Shown here: positions 11,480 to 21,704 of the stretch, one piece after another
How the letters are laid out: the number at the start of each line of letters is the position of its first letter
Position numbering within the stretch: position 1 is the stretch's first letter
From: Dugong dugon
Taxonomy: Eukaryota; Chordata; Mammalia; Sirenia; Dugongidae
Assembly: GCA_030035585.1 (NCBI GenBank)
Contig: CM057468.1
Location: 54,308,145 to 54,372,144, forward strand
DNA length: 64,000 nt
Direction of reading: 5' to 3'
Position numbers and translations under genes: made by a program
The notes under the pieces: generated by a model
What the model was told of the DNA's origin: nothing
Seen by the model: only the letters and a program-made list of their open reading frames with translations
Database searches by the model: none

Positions 11480-11803
11480 CAGTAAGGCCCTTGGTTAAAA
11501 ACATCCAATTTACAGACAACTCATACTTAAGAACGGACTGCCACAAAGCCTATTGTACTAAAAATTTGAGTTAAATATAATGGTTTGTAGTAACAAACAC
11601 AGGCACTACTTTTGTGATGCTCATAAAGTGTTTCTTAAGTGTTACATATGCATAGAAAGATAAAATATGTACTATATACTAAGATAAACATTTGGCTAAC
11701 TGATGCTAAAGAAGAACTGTATGTACCTGTTCTGACTTACCTACAAATTCGACTTAAAGACTGACTTAGGAGTGGATCTTGTTCATAAACTGAGGACTGC
11801 CTG
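11480..11803. mobile_element. Tigger-like (Tc/mariner) non-autonomous element
   Basis: A 324-bp segment starts CAGTAAGGCCCTTGGTTAAA and ends, read in reverse, CAGGCAGTCCTCAGTTTATG. These are imperfect terminal inverted repeats. TA lies directly outside each end (11478-11479 and 11804-11805), as expected for Tc/mariner insertion. Subterminal phrases such as TTTACAGACAACTCATACTT and CAAATTCGACTTAAAGACTG resemble Tigger MITEs. No transposase is encoded. Confidence 0.6.
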
Positions 11804-11805
11804 TA

Positions 11806-12692
11806 TACATAGAAATGGAACTCTACAATCTGCACATTGTTCTCTACCCTAATCCAAAACCATTTGCCTTAACCTGTTCGTTATCTATTCCTGTTCTTCT
11901 CCGCTGCTGGCTCTGTGGCCCAGCTCTGCTTATGCTCTCACCTTGGTCCAAATGCTTCCTCTTCAACCCTGCTACTCCTGTTTGACCTTCTGCTTCTTTC
12001 TTACCATAATTTGAGTTTTCCCCTGGAAAATCAACCTTTAGGCTCTCTGCATTAAGATCCTGCCTGCCTCAATTTAGTCCCTAGAATACTCTAACTTGGT
12101 ACAGTCCCATAAGCACAGTACTACTGCTGGGTTTGTGTTGTCCTCTGAGCAGAATCTAGATGTGCTAAATGTAATTAAGATGGTATTATAAAGTTAAAGT
12201 TATCCTAAACTCAACAACATCAACTGAACAACTTATTATAAATCATGTACTAATTCTTTAAAGATTTTCAAAGGAGAACTAAAGATGTTTATCATATTAG
12301 ATTGTCAGTGCACACACACACACACACACACACATAGGAGTTGACAGTTGAAGTGGAAAACTGGATTTTGATGGCCGGCCACAATGTCATCTGGGAGATA
12401 TGTTGAAAAATAACAGATCGCTATGGCCAAATAACTGAGTATAGTGCCAATGCCCAATTTCCTACATGGCCGAGAAATCTCATATTCAAACTTTTAGCAA
12501 TTTTGTTTGAACAGCTAATTGATAGCTAATTATAAACTTTTGGAGCCAACAGAGTCATCATACTAAGAACTAAAAAGTAGGCTAGAGATGAAGAGGGAGT
12601 TCTTTAAATATATAGCTACTAACTATGAACTTGAAGAAATACTGATTAGACCTCAGCCACTAGGGATAAAGAGAAATATACAGATTAACCCA
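11806..12692. other. Unannotated sequence with a CA repeat
   Basis: Nothing recognised apart from the dinucleotide repeat at 12311-12334. Confidence 0.45.
12311..12334 (+). repeat. (CA)12 microsatellite
   Basis: Twelve uninterrupted CA units are visible. Confidence 0.98.
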
Positions 12693-12918
12693 GACCAGGG
12701 TCCTCCAGCTGGGGGTGATTTTGCCCCTGAGGAGGCATTTGGCATTGTCTGAAGACACTTTTGGTTGTCAAAACTGGGAGATGGGACTGCTCTTGGCATC
12801 TAGTGTGTAGAGGCAGGGATGCTGTTAAACATTCTACAATGCACAAGACAGCTGCTCATAACAAAGAATTATCCAAACCAAAATCCAGCAAAAGTGCTAA
12901 GGATGAGAAATCGTAATT
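12693..12918 (+). mobile_element. MER20-like hAT-Charlie MITE
   Basis: The segment runs GGGGGTGATTTTGCCCCTGA, GGCATTTGGCATTGTCTG, GACACTTTTGGTTGTCAAAAC, GGCATCTAGTGTGTAGAGGC, ATTCTACAATGCACAAGACA and CAAAGAATTATCC. This is the MER20 order from end to end, so the element is nearly full length. MER20 is a placental-wide, non-autonomous DNA transposon, and some copies have been linked to regulation in endometrial cells. Nothing here shows that this copy is active. Confidence 0.75.
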
Positions 12919-13754
12919 TAGGGAAGAACATTTTGAAACCAGCTGGATGATATTTAGTCAATGTGGTTAATAGGGAGTTGCACACATGAATACACATGTA
13001 GAGTATGAGTAGACCCTAGGCCACAAGTCAAGCGTGTCTCAGTTTTTCCAGTCTTCTCTGACATCTTACCTCTATTTATCAGGTAGAGTGTACTTTGCGT
13101 TGTCTCTATGCACCTCTGGATCAAACTCTTACTTAAGAAATTTTCTAAAAGACATTAGTCCCCATACAAAATGGTTTACCATTATATTAGCTTTCTCTCC
13201 TAGATGTGGAATTTTCATAGGCGATAAAACATTACAAGTAATGACGAATGAATCTCTAGTTACAGGACTAAGAATAAATGGACTTAGTGTGGAAGGTTTT
13301 GGTTTGGGGAGATGGACAGGACTTAGAAGCGGTCCTTCTCTAATATGGGTGACCCCTTTCTCCATCTAAGTATAAGGGCAATGCTGGCTCACTGAGAACG
13401 TAATGTTGGGCCTGATACCACCAAATGACAACCAACACAACGGACACCTATCAAGTAATCACAGGCATCCACAGACTATAAACAACCTTGGAATAATTGA
13501 CTTCTAAATAACAGTAACATCATCATTTTGATTAAAACAGCAACTATGTAATTTTTCTTGTAAATTATTATTTTAAAAATATAATTAGGGAACAGCTGTT
13601 TGCTTTTCAAGATTTCTACCAAAATCAAAACATTGAGTGGCTCCTTTAGTTACGTCAAATGGACTGCTCTTCAAAATAAATTACATTGATTCTCTGGACT
13701 CCCCCACCAAAGGATACTCTTCTGTAATATAAAATAAATAATATGTGATAAATA
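12919..13754. other. Unannotated intergenic sequence
   Basis: Two overlapping open frames on opposite strands lie at about 13.03-13.37 kb. Neither has recognisable domains, and I judge both to be chance. Confidence 0.45.
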
Positions 13755-13950
13755 TGGAGCAAATGGTTAAGCACTTGAGTGCCAACTGAAAGATCGTTCA
13801 TTTGAACCCACCAGGAGACACATTAGAAGCAAGACCTAGTGATCTGCTTCTAAAAGATCACAGCTTTGAAAACCCTACAGACCCCGGTTCTACTCTGCAA
13901 CACATGAGATCATCATGCATTGGAGTCGACTTGACAGCAATTGTTTTTTA
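13755..13950 (+). mobile_element. AfroSINE, 'agtgatctgcttctaaaagatcac' variant
   Basis: The head GGTTAAGCACTTGAGTGCC, a B-box relic (TTCATTTGAACCCACCAGG) and the middle module GACCTAGTGATCTGCTTC are followed by GAAAACCCTACAG, TTCTACTCTGCAACACATG and GTCGACTTGACAGCAATTG. It shares the 'gtgatctgcttc' middle with the copies at 33.6, 33.8, 57.6 and 62.5 kb, so it belongs to a different subfamily from the copies with 'gcagactgccacatctttct'. Confidence 0.8.
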
Positions 13951-14071
13951 ATCTTTTTAAAATATATCTCAACACATGAAAATAAGATGTTAAAAAATTA
14001 AGAGTAATATGAAATTGGTGCATAATAGAAAAGAGAAAGACACAAATTAAATGCTTTGTGATCGTCTAGGA

Positions 14072-14278
14072 CAATGGGTTTCAAAGAGCTTCCTTTTGAG
14101 CCTTGGGCTCCACTTGAGTTTGCCGTGTTAGGTTGCCACGTGAGGGAGGGGAGAAGTAAGGAGATGCAACAGAAGTAATGAGATGCAAGATGCTTTTATG
14201 TGTTTTGTTTTTTTGACACTCTATAGAAAATTTCCTTTGGAAAAGGATTCAATTGAAGAAAGAATTTGAAAACCACTG
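14072..14278. mobile_element. Small hAT-like element with 8-bp duplication
   Basis: The 207-bp segment begins CAATGGGTTTCAAAGAG and ends TTTGAAAACCACTG. The ends are imperfect inverted repeats of the CAGTGGTTTTCAAA type used by hAT-Charlie elements. The flanks GTCTAGGA (14064-14071) and TTCTAGGG (14279-14286) match at 6 of 8 positions. The interior is not one I can name. It encodes nothing. Confidence 0.6.
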
Positions 14279-14286
14279 TTCTAGGG

Positions 14287-15710
14287 TGCCTCTAGTGCAA
14301 GGGATGGTTAAAAAAAGCTTTCCCTCAAAGAAATTTTAAAAATATTTTTAATTCACTTGAAGTTTTAGAATAAACATACCACGTAAAGTTCAGTGGGATG
14401 GAAGGAAGGTAGGTAGCACAATTTTGCATATGTGGTTGGTTGTAATAACTGGGAAAGCCCCTAAAGGAAGATTCAGTTGCTCTCTAGTCTGTGTCATATA
14501 CCAAATGAGCTCACATAATTTTGTTTTTTAATTACTTGTTTAGGCATCTGTCTTCTTCATCGAGACTCAGATCCTGAAGGACCTGGCCATGGTGGACTTG
14601 GTTATTTTTAGTTTCTGGCATTGGTACTGTGGTAGGCACTTTGTCAAGTCCTCAGTGTATATTTATTGAACTGTATTGTTTAATGTCAAGAAATAATTGT
14701 GAATGATTGTATTTCCACCTTTAGGTAGAACCCAAACAACACTAAATGCCGTACCTATTTTCCCTCTGTTTTAGAAGGCTTATTTTGTTATTGGCCAGGA
14801 CCAAGTAAAACTTGTTGCCAGAAAGATACATATTTTGAAAAAGAAATTATCACAAAGAAATATGCTGCAAATATGGCAACTAACTGTCCCTTTATTTAGT
14901 GACTTAAAGGAAAAAAAACAGAAACCACCATTCCTCAATCCGAAGAGCTAAACTTTATACATAAAAATTTAAGAGACATTGGTGCATGCAAAGCAAATAA
15001 TATTTCTAAACATCTTAGGTTAATGAAAAGCAAGTCAACTTTATAATTCCAAATGAAACACATGCAATCCAACATAATTTCAGGGGAATTGTGGGCCAAG
15101 TTTTAGATTCACGTGGGCTTAAGGAAAATTTCCTCCAAAGAAGAAAGGATCACCATCAACAACAATAAAAGTAGGTTGCACACATCTATATAACCCAAAC
15201 TAATGAGTTTCCCACAGTTTTAGATATATGACCAGTTCATTTAATTTCCTTTTCATGTTTATGAGAGACACAAGGCTAAAATCAACAAAAATATCATGAA
15301 AATGTACTAATTCGGAAATAATGCTTATGCAAACTTGTTATAAATGCATGTTATAGGACTATAATTGTCTAAAGCAATAACCTACAGTTTATATCGACAG
15401 CAACCAAGACTGAAATTTTATATAAAAGGATCATGCAGACTAGCAAGAAAGAAAAAAAAGTAAATAACATAGAAGAAAGGGGATAGTCTGAATTTGTATT
15501 AAATATATTTTGTAATTAGTGTACAGTCATTTGAGATTTCTGTACGTGCTCTGGAATGTGTAACACTTAGTCTCACTTTGGCTGTTACTGTCCACTCTTT
15601 CCTAGCCCTTGTCTGTGTTGTACTCATTTCTGGGTTCTTTCCTCACCCTTCTAGTTGTATGTTTTCCCTTCTATTCTCTTGTCTGATCTATCCCGTTTGT
15701 ATTTATAAAA
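14287..15710. other. Unannotated intergenic sequence
   Basis: I recognise no repeat or exon. The region is AT-rich. Confidence 0.45.
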
Positions 15711-15873
15711 AACCAAACAAACTCATTGCCGTCAAGTCGATTCTTACTCATAGCAACCCTATAGGACAGAGTAGAACTGTACATAGGGTTTCCAAGGAAT
15801 GCCTGGTGGATTTGAAGTGCAGACTTTTTGGTTAGCAGCCCAGCTCTTAACCATGGCACTGCCAAGGCTCCCC
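15711..15873 (-). mobile_element. AfroSINE (short form)
   Basis: ACCAAACAAACTCATTGCCG, GTCAAGTCGATTCTTACTC, ATAGGACAGAGTAGAACTG, CCTGGTGGATTTGAAGTGC and GGTTAGCAGCCCAGCTC give a reverse AfroSINE of the short class, without the extra middle module. Confidence 0.88.
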
Positions 15874-16879
15874 ATTCAAAATTCTATCCTCTAGTCAACA
15901 CATACACAAACACAGACACACACACTAGACAAACACTCAAACACTCCGAAGAGTTTCTACCATGGTTAAGATCACTCATTCAGTCTCAATGTAAATTTTA
16001 GTATTTCTTCACAGCATTAAGAAGCTGATTTTGTGGTGAGAATCAAGCAAGGATTTTAGTATACGAATAAAATGTGCAAAAGGTCCACATGCCCAGACAG
16101 ATTGAAATACAAAAGCTTATTCTAAAATAAGATTTACAGGAATGTATGATATCTGCTTCATGAATCTATATGAGAAGGGCAGTAAGTATTCTATTCAAAT
16201 ATAATCACATTGCTGAAGGGGGACCACCTGAGTAGCGTGGTAACTGTGGATACTTTTATATACCCTGGGAAATATTCTTGCACTATAGTACCAATTAGGT
16301 TATAGTTATTGCTGATTTTGTTAGTGTTGCTTTAAGCTTTTTAGCCCTTAAAGAGTCCCATCCACAATTCCGGTATTTCATGAAGAGAAGTGTTTGAGAA
16401 TCACTGTTCTAGTCATGTGAAACCACTTACAGTTCCCTGATACATCAAGCATTATTGGCTTCCTTGACTTGGCACTTTAAAAAGACACTACTCTCGTCTG
16501 TCTGGTAAAGTGTACTTTCGGCACACTCTTAAATGTTTGTTTACAGTCTAAAAACCAGGATAGGGGTAAATTATAAATAGTAACCTAGAAGATAGAAGAC
16601 AAAGATGAGAGGAGACTAATGCTGTAGGTAGTTTAGAAATGATAGGGAACTTGGTGAATGCAAAATGGATTTTCAAAATGTGAGCATTTAGAGCCAATGC
16701 ATGGTTCTGTGAGACAGAATTTACAGATATTATGGCATCGGAAGAGGAAACAAAAATGTTCCCCTAGGTACAGCTGCAGGGGAATGTTCAATGATGCTGC
16801 ACAAGAAGTGCCACGGTACTTAAACTCATAGCCTTAAAGGAACCAGCTCTTGCCTTCCTTGGCTGAAGGCTTGGTGAAC
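15874..16879. other. Unannotated sequence; small CA-rich patch
   Basis: A short CA-rich patch lies at about 15.90-15.93 kb. GTTTGAGAATCACTGTTCTAG near 16.39 kb resembles one terminal repeat of a hAT-Charlie element, but I cannot find its partner. Confidence 0.4.
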
Positions 16880-17012
16880 ATGGACCCAAGCTGAGCTACT
16901 CAGTAATTCTGAACCAAGAATTCTACAGTGAAACTCAGGAATATGTACTTTATACAAGCTCACTAAGTGATTCTGAAGCACACGATCCACAGACCATACT
17001 TTGAGAAACAAA
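16880..17012 (+). mobile_element. MER5-like hAT-Charlie fragment
   Basis: AAGCTCACTAAGTGATTCTG followed by AAGCACACGATCCACAGACC and TTTGAGAAACAA resembles the right half of the MER5 class. GAGCTACTCAGTAATTCTGA may be the left half. It is diverged and not autonomous. Confidence 0.5.
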
Positions 17013-17710
17013 TCTAAAAATTCATTTTCTAGCCAATTAAAAAAAATTAAAGGTATAACTCAATTACAATACATAATTTTAAAACTTGGAAAATAAAACA
17101 CATACTCATTTCTAACACTGGGAACTATCATGATTCCTAAACACTCCTTTTACTTTAGAATCCTCTCTCAAAAAAAAAAAAAGCTAATAAAACCTACCAT
17201 TCTAAAAAGTAAGAATGTATCTATGACATAGATTTATTATCTATTAATGAAAATTAATAGACTACCAGCTTGGAGAATGATATTAATCCTTTTGCTCCAT
17301 GGACACTGGGGCCTTGTTCCAGCAGTCCTTTCTTCCTCTGTCCCCTTTGGCCTTACCTTCCAAAGAGCACCTAATACCTTACCACCAAAGACCTGGAGCT
17401 TGCTCAGCCTCATAGGAAACACACTTACTAGACAGGTAAGTGTCCTTTGACCAGATCAAGAGTCCTCTCCCACTCGCTCCATGACACTTGCAGACAATAC
17501 TGGGCTGCTATCACACTGACCCTGGGTCACCTGCGTAGGTGGAGGTAGGCAGCAGTGGCCCTGTTCAGCTCATAATGTGTTGACGGGAAAATGAATATGC
17601 CTTTCCCTCACCCCACGTCTAGGTAACTCTCAAGTCCTTAGAAACTCTGTAAAGGAACAAAATGAAGTAGTTTTCTTTACCATTAGACCATAGTGTGCTC
17701 CGTAGATCCC
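17013..17710. other. Unannotated intergenic sequence
   Basis: It contains an A-run at about 17170-17181. Two overlapping open frames at 17.24-17.45 kb look random. Confidence 0.4.
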
Positions 17711-18227
17711 TGTTATTGATTGAATTTTGTCCCCCAAAAATATGTGTATCAATTTGGTTAGGCCATTATTCCTAGTATTTTGTGATTGTCTACCATTTTG
17801 TCATCTGATGTGATTTTCCTATGTGTTGTAAATCCTATCTCTATGATATTAATGAGATGGAATTAGTGGCAGTTATGTTAATGAGGTAGGACTAGATCTA
17901 CAAGATTAGATTGTGTCTTAAGTTGATCTTTTTTGAGATATAAAAGGGAGAAGCCAACAGAGAGAGGTGGGGACCTCATACCACCAATAAAGCAGAGCCA
18001 GAAGTGTAAGCCCTTTGGATCTGGTTTCCCTGTGCTGAAAAGCTCTTAGACCAGGGGACGATTAACGACAAGGACCTTCTTCTAGAGCTGACAGAGAAGA
18101 GAAAGGCTTCCCCTGGAGATGATGCCCTAAATATGGATTTGTAGCCTATTAGACTATGAGAAAACAAATTTCTCTTCGTTGAAGCCATCCATTTGTGGTA
18201 TTTCTGTTATAGCAGCACTAGATAACT
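17711..18227 (+). mobile_element. MaLR-type solo LTR
   Basis: It begins TGTTATTGATTGAATTTTGT and follows the 5.5 kb LTR throughout: ATGTGTATCAATTTGGTTAG, TCATCTGATGTGATTTTCC, CTACAAGATTAGATTGTGTC, CCATTTGTGGTATTTCTG. The 3' terminus is incomplete. After GCACTAGATAACT the expected 'aagaca' end is replaced by TTCCC. No certain target-site duplication remains. It is a member of the same lineage-specific LTR group as the three others in the window. Confidence 0.85.
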
Positions 18228-18653
18228 TTCCCAAATGGAAACGTAGAGTTTAGCTTTGAATTCAATGAGATTCAGTATGCCAGAGTGCACACATTAGGGA
18301 ATGCTACTGGAGGGATATCTGAAAGGCATTTATTTGCAAATTCAAGTCTGGTACAGAAAAGAACTTGGGTTAGAGACAGTGGTGTGCTGAAGCCTCTTCC
18401 AGCTCCCTACAGTTGATTGTTAAATATTCAGGAAACTTGTGGGCTAGCTTTTAAAACCATTGGTAGTTTGAAACCAGCCAAAGTGGGAGTATCTGCACTA
18501 TGGAAATTGGCAAAGACTACAAATTAGTTGTTTTGTTTTGATTTGTTTTCATCCTGGAAAGCTGGTTTACCAGCACTCTGCCTGTTAGCAATAACATTTG
18601 AAACCTATAAAAACGAAAGCAATGGGTTATACTGCTGTGGTTATATACATATT
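18228..18653. other. Unannotated spacer
   Basis: No repeat or gene recognised. Confidence 0.4.
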
Positions 18654-19822
18654 ATTGTTGTTGTTGTTAGGTGACAATGAGTCAGTTCCAACTCACAGTG
18701 ACCCTATGTACGACAGAATGAAACACTGCTGGTTCCTGCGCCATCCTCACAATCATTGCTATGTTTGAGCTCATTTTGCAGTCACTGGGTCAGTCTATCT
18801 TGTTGAGGGTTTTCCTCTCTTTGGCTGACCCTACACTTTATGAAGCATAATGTCATTCTCCAGGGACTGGTCCCTCCTGATATCGTGTCCAAAGTATGTG
18901 AGACGAAGTCTCGTCATCCTCCCCGCTAAGGAGTATTCTGGCTGTACTTCTTCCAGGCAGATTTGTTTGTTTTTCTGGCAGTCCATGATATATTCAATAT
19001 GCTTTCTTGGACAACACAATAACACAAAGACAATTCTCCTTCAGTCTTCCTTATTCATTATCCAGCTTTCACATGCATATGAGGTGATTGAAAATACCAT
19101 GGCTTGGGTCGGGTGCATCTTAGTCTTCAAAGTGACATCTTTGCTTTTGAATACTTTAAAGAGGTAATTTGCAGCAGATTTGTCCAATGCAATATGCCAT
19201 TTGATTTAACTGCTGCTTATATGGGCGTTGATTGTGGATCTAAGCAAAATGAAATCCTTGACAACATCAATATTTTTTCCATTTATCATGATATTGTTTA
19301 TTGATCCAGTTGTAAGGATTTTTGTTTTCTTCATGTTAAGATGTAATTTATACAGAAAGCTGTAGTCTTTGATTTTATCGGTAAGTGCTTCAAGTCCTCT
19401 TCACTTTCAGCAAGCAATGTTGTTGGTCATCTGCATAAGACAGGTTGTTAATGAGTCTTCCTCCAATCCTGATGCCTCGTTTTTCTTCATATATTCTGGC
19501 TTCTAGGATTATTTGCTCAGCGTACTGATTAAATAAGTATGGTAAAAGGATAAAACCCATTTTAAACCACGCAGTCTTCCCTTGTTCTGTTTGAACAACT
19601 TCCTCTTGGTCTATGTACAGGTTCGGCATGAGCACCATTAAGTGTTTTAGAATTCTCATTCTTTTCAATGTTATTCATAATTTGTTATGATCCACACAGT
19701 CAAATGATTTTGCATAGTCAGTAAAACACAGGTAAACATCTTTCTGATATTCTCTGCTCTCAACCACGATCCATCTTACATCAGCATTGATATTCCTGGT
19801 TCCACGTCCTCTTCTGAATCCG
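18654..19822 (-). mobile_element. RTE-clade LINE, copy A, direct part
   Basis: The element's 3' terminus is at the left (TTGTTGTTGTTAGGTGACAATG complement region, with GAGTCAGTTCCAACTCACAG). Reading leftward to rightward one meets the reverse complement of the RTE reverse-transcriptase frame. At 19390-19668 a 92-codon minus-strand piece contains the catalytic YADD motif. Several stops and frameshifts break the rest. The 5' end of this part stops at about 19822, at the phrase complementary to 'cggattcagaagaggacgtgg', where the strand of the RTE sequence flips. Confidence 0.85.
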
Positions 19823-19823
19823 A

Positions 19824-20158
19824 TGTTCAGCCATTTCAGGAGGCAGAATATTATCAGAAACTGAAGATATTAAAGGAAGAAGTCCAAGCTTCACTGAAGG
19901 CATTGGTGAAAAACAAGGCTCCAGGAATTGATGAAATACCAATTAAGATGTTTCAACAAACAGATACAGTGTTAGAAGTGCTCACTTGTCTACAGCAAGA
20001 ACTTTGGAAGATAGACACCTGGCCAACTGCGTGGAAGAGATCCATATTTGTGCCTATTCCAAAGAAAAGTGGTCCAACAATGCAGAAGTTATCGAACAAT
20101 ATAATTAATATCACACACAAGTAAAATTTTACTGAAGATCATTCAAAAATGGTTGCAC
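19824..20158 (+). mobile_element. RTE copy A, inverted 5' part
   Basis: This plus-strand piece encodes the finger region of the RTE reverse transcriptase. A 73-codon frame from 19903 starts MVKNKAPGIDEIPIKMFQQ and includes IFVPIPKKSG. In the intact family this sequence lies just upstream of the piece found on the minus strand at 18654-19822, with only a few tens of bases missing between them. Head-to-head joining with a small loss at the junction is the classic mark of a 5' inversion during target-primed reverse transcription. Confidence 0.8.
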
Positions 20159-20159
20159 A

Positions 20160-20830
20160 CAGTTATGGAGGCTTCCTAGACATATCCAAACAACTCATGG
20201 CATTGGTTACTGGGTTAGAAGACTTGAGACCATAGTCTCAGTGGACAACTTACTCAATTGGTATAATACAGTTTACAAAGATAATGTTCTACATCCTAGA
20301 TTTGTGAGTAGCATCTGGGGTCTTAAGAGCTTTCCAGCAACCATGTAAGATATAACTATTTGTCTCTACTTGTATAGAGCAAAAGAGAATAAAAGAAATC
20401 AAAGGTTTAAAGAAGAAACTAGTCCATGGGACTAATAGCTGACACAAACCATAGTCTCTTCTAACCTGAGACCAGAACTATCTAGTTGATTGTGCCTAGC
20501 TGCCACTACTGACCATTCTGAGCAGGGACACAACAGAAAGTCCTGGATAGAATGGGAGAAAAATGTAGAACAAAACTCAAATTCCTGAAAAAGACCAGAC
20601 GTACTGGACTGATAGAGACTAGAGGAACCCCCGCAACTATTGCCTCAAGATAACCACTGAAGTAGGATTTGAAGCTATTTCTGTGGATCACCTTTCAGCC
20701 AAATAATAGATTAGCTTATAAAATAAAAAATATCACCTATGAGTAATGTGTTCCCTTAAACAAGTAACTATATGAGACCAAACAATCAACATTTACCCTT
20801 CACAGTTTTGCTACTACATGAAGGTAACCT
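20160..20830 (+). mobile_element. L1 3' UTR fragment
   Basis: TATGGAGGCTTCCTAGACAT, AATGTTCTACATCCTAGATT, GTGAGTAGCATCTGGGGTC, TTAAGAGCTTTCCAGCAACC and ACCATTCTGAGCAGGGACAC follow the 3' UTR of the full-length L1 at 29.0-29.45 kb in order. It then diverges into an older-looking 3' end. It is joined directly to the inverted RTE piece. The right boundary is approximate. Confidence 0.75.
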
Positions 20831-21590
20831 CAAAATCTTCAAATGAAAGAAACGTTGGGAAGAAACATTGTAGATAAATTCTTACTGCTGCAAGCAACAT
20901 TATGAACAATAATGTGTATTTAACTCTCTTAGAATGAATGTCCCAATAAGAATGTTATGCAATTATTTCCACATATGGTCTCTCCATGTCCCTACAGAGT
21001 TCACAAAGAAGTTCATTTGAGTGTTCCTTGGAGCATGCAGATGTTTGAACCGTCTACCAAGCTCAGAGTCTTACTTCTTCAGGTTTGGGGATCAGATCCC
21101 CACAAAAACATCTGAACAAGAGGCTCTGAACTCACATATGTACTATTCTGTCATTTCACTAAAAATGTGTGAATACCGTCTCTTCTTCCCTTTCTTGATC
21201 AGGGCTGAGGTGGAGTTAACCAGAGTGACACTCCACGCTGGGGGTAACAAATACCAATGATAAACCCACAGAGTTAAGAGGATAAGTGTGAAATGAAATC
21301 TCAGGTCAGAAATCAAGGAAGCCAGAATAGAAAGTGTAGTAGGCGAGTAAGCAAAAGAGTCCAGAACAATTTCTTTGAGTTCTGGAGTTTCACAGCTTCT
21401 CTGTCAGTGAAGAATTTTGAGATGGCTATAAGTTACAGAGAAAACAAGATAAGTGCTGGGCTAGAACCTGAAAAGAGGGGTTTGGGGATTGTATATCTTT
21501 CTCTTTAAAAAAAAAAACCTCTTCATACTTCTAATGACTTATATTAAAACTACCCACTCCACAAGACAGAGGTAGACCTTTTTTTCTATT
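20831..21590. other. Unannotated intergenic sequence
   Basis: No repeat or exon recognised; an A-run occurs near 21508-21519. Confidence 0.4.
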
Positions 21591-21704
21591 TCAAAAATAA
21601 TAAAAATTATGTCTCTGGTTATGAAAGTTACATACAGTCATTGTAAAAATTCAAAAAATACAGAGAAGTTTCTAGAGGTTGTCACCCAAAATTCTGGCTG
21701 TGAG
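21591..21704 (+). repeat. Ancient repeat, left half (split by L1)
   Basis: CTGGTTATGAAAGTTACATAC and TGTAAAAATTCAAAAAATAC, here separated, form the start of a widespread old mammalian repeat. It appears to continue beyond the L1 at about 30.25 kb, where GAATTATTGCTGAATCAAAG is found. The last 14 bases, ATTCTGGCTGTGAG, are the left target-site duplication of the L1. Confidence 0.45.

Noticed and set aside
13034-13369. 111-codon plus-strand frame with an opposing minus-strand frame
   Set aside because: No signal, domain or repeat match. Stop codons are sparse on both strands by chance.
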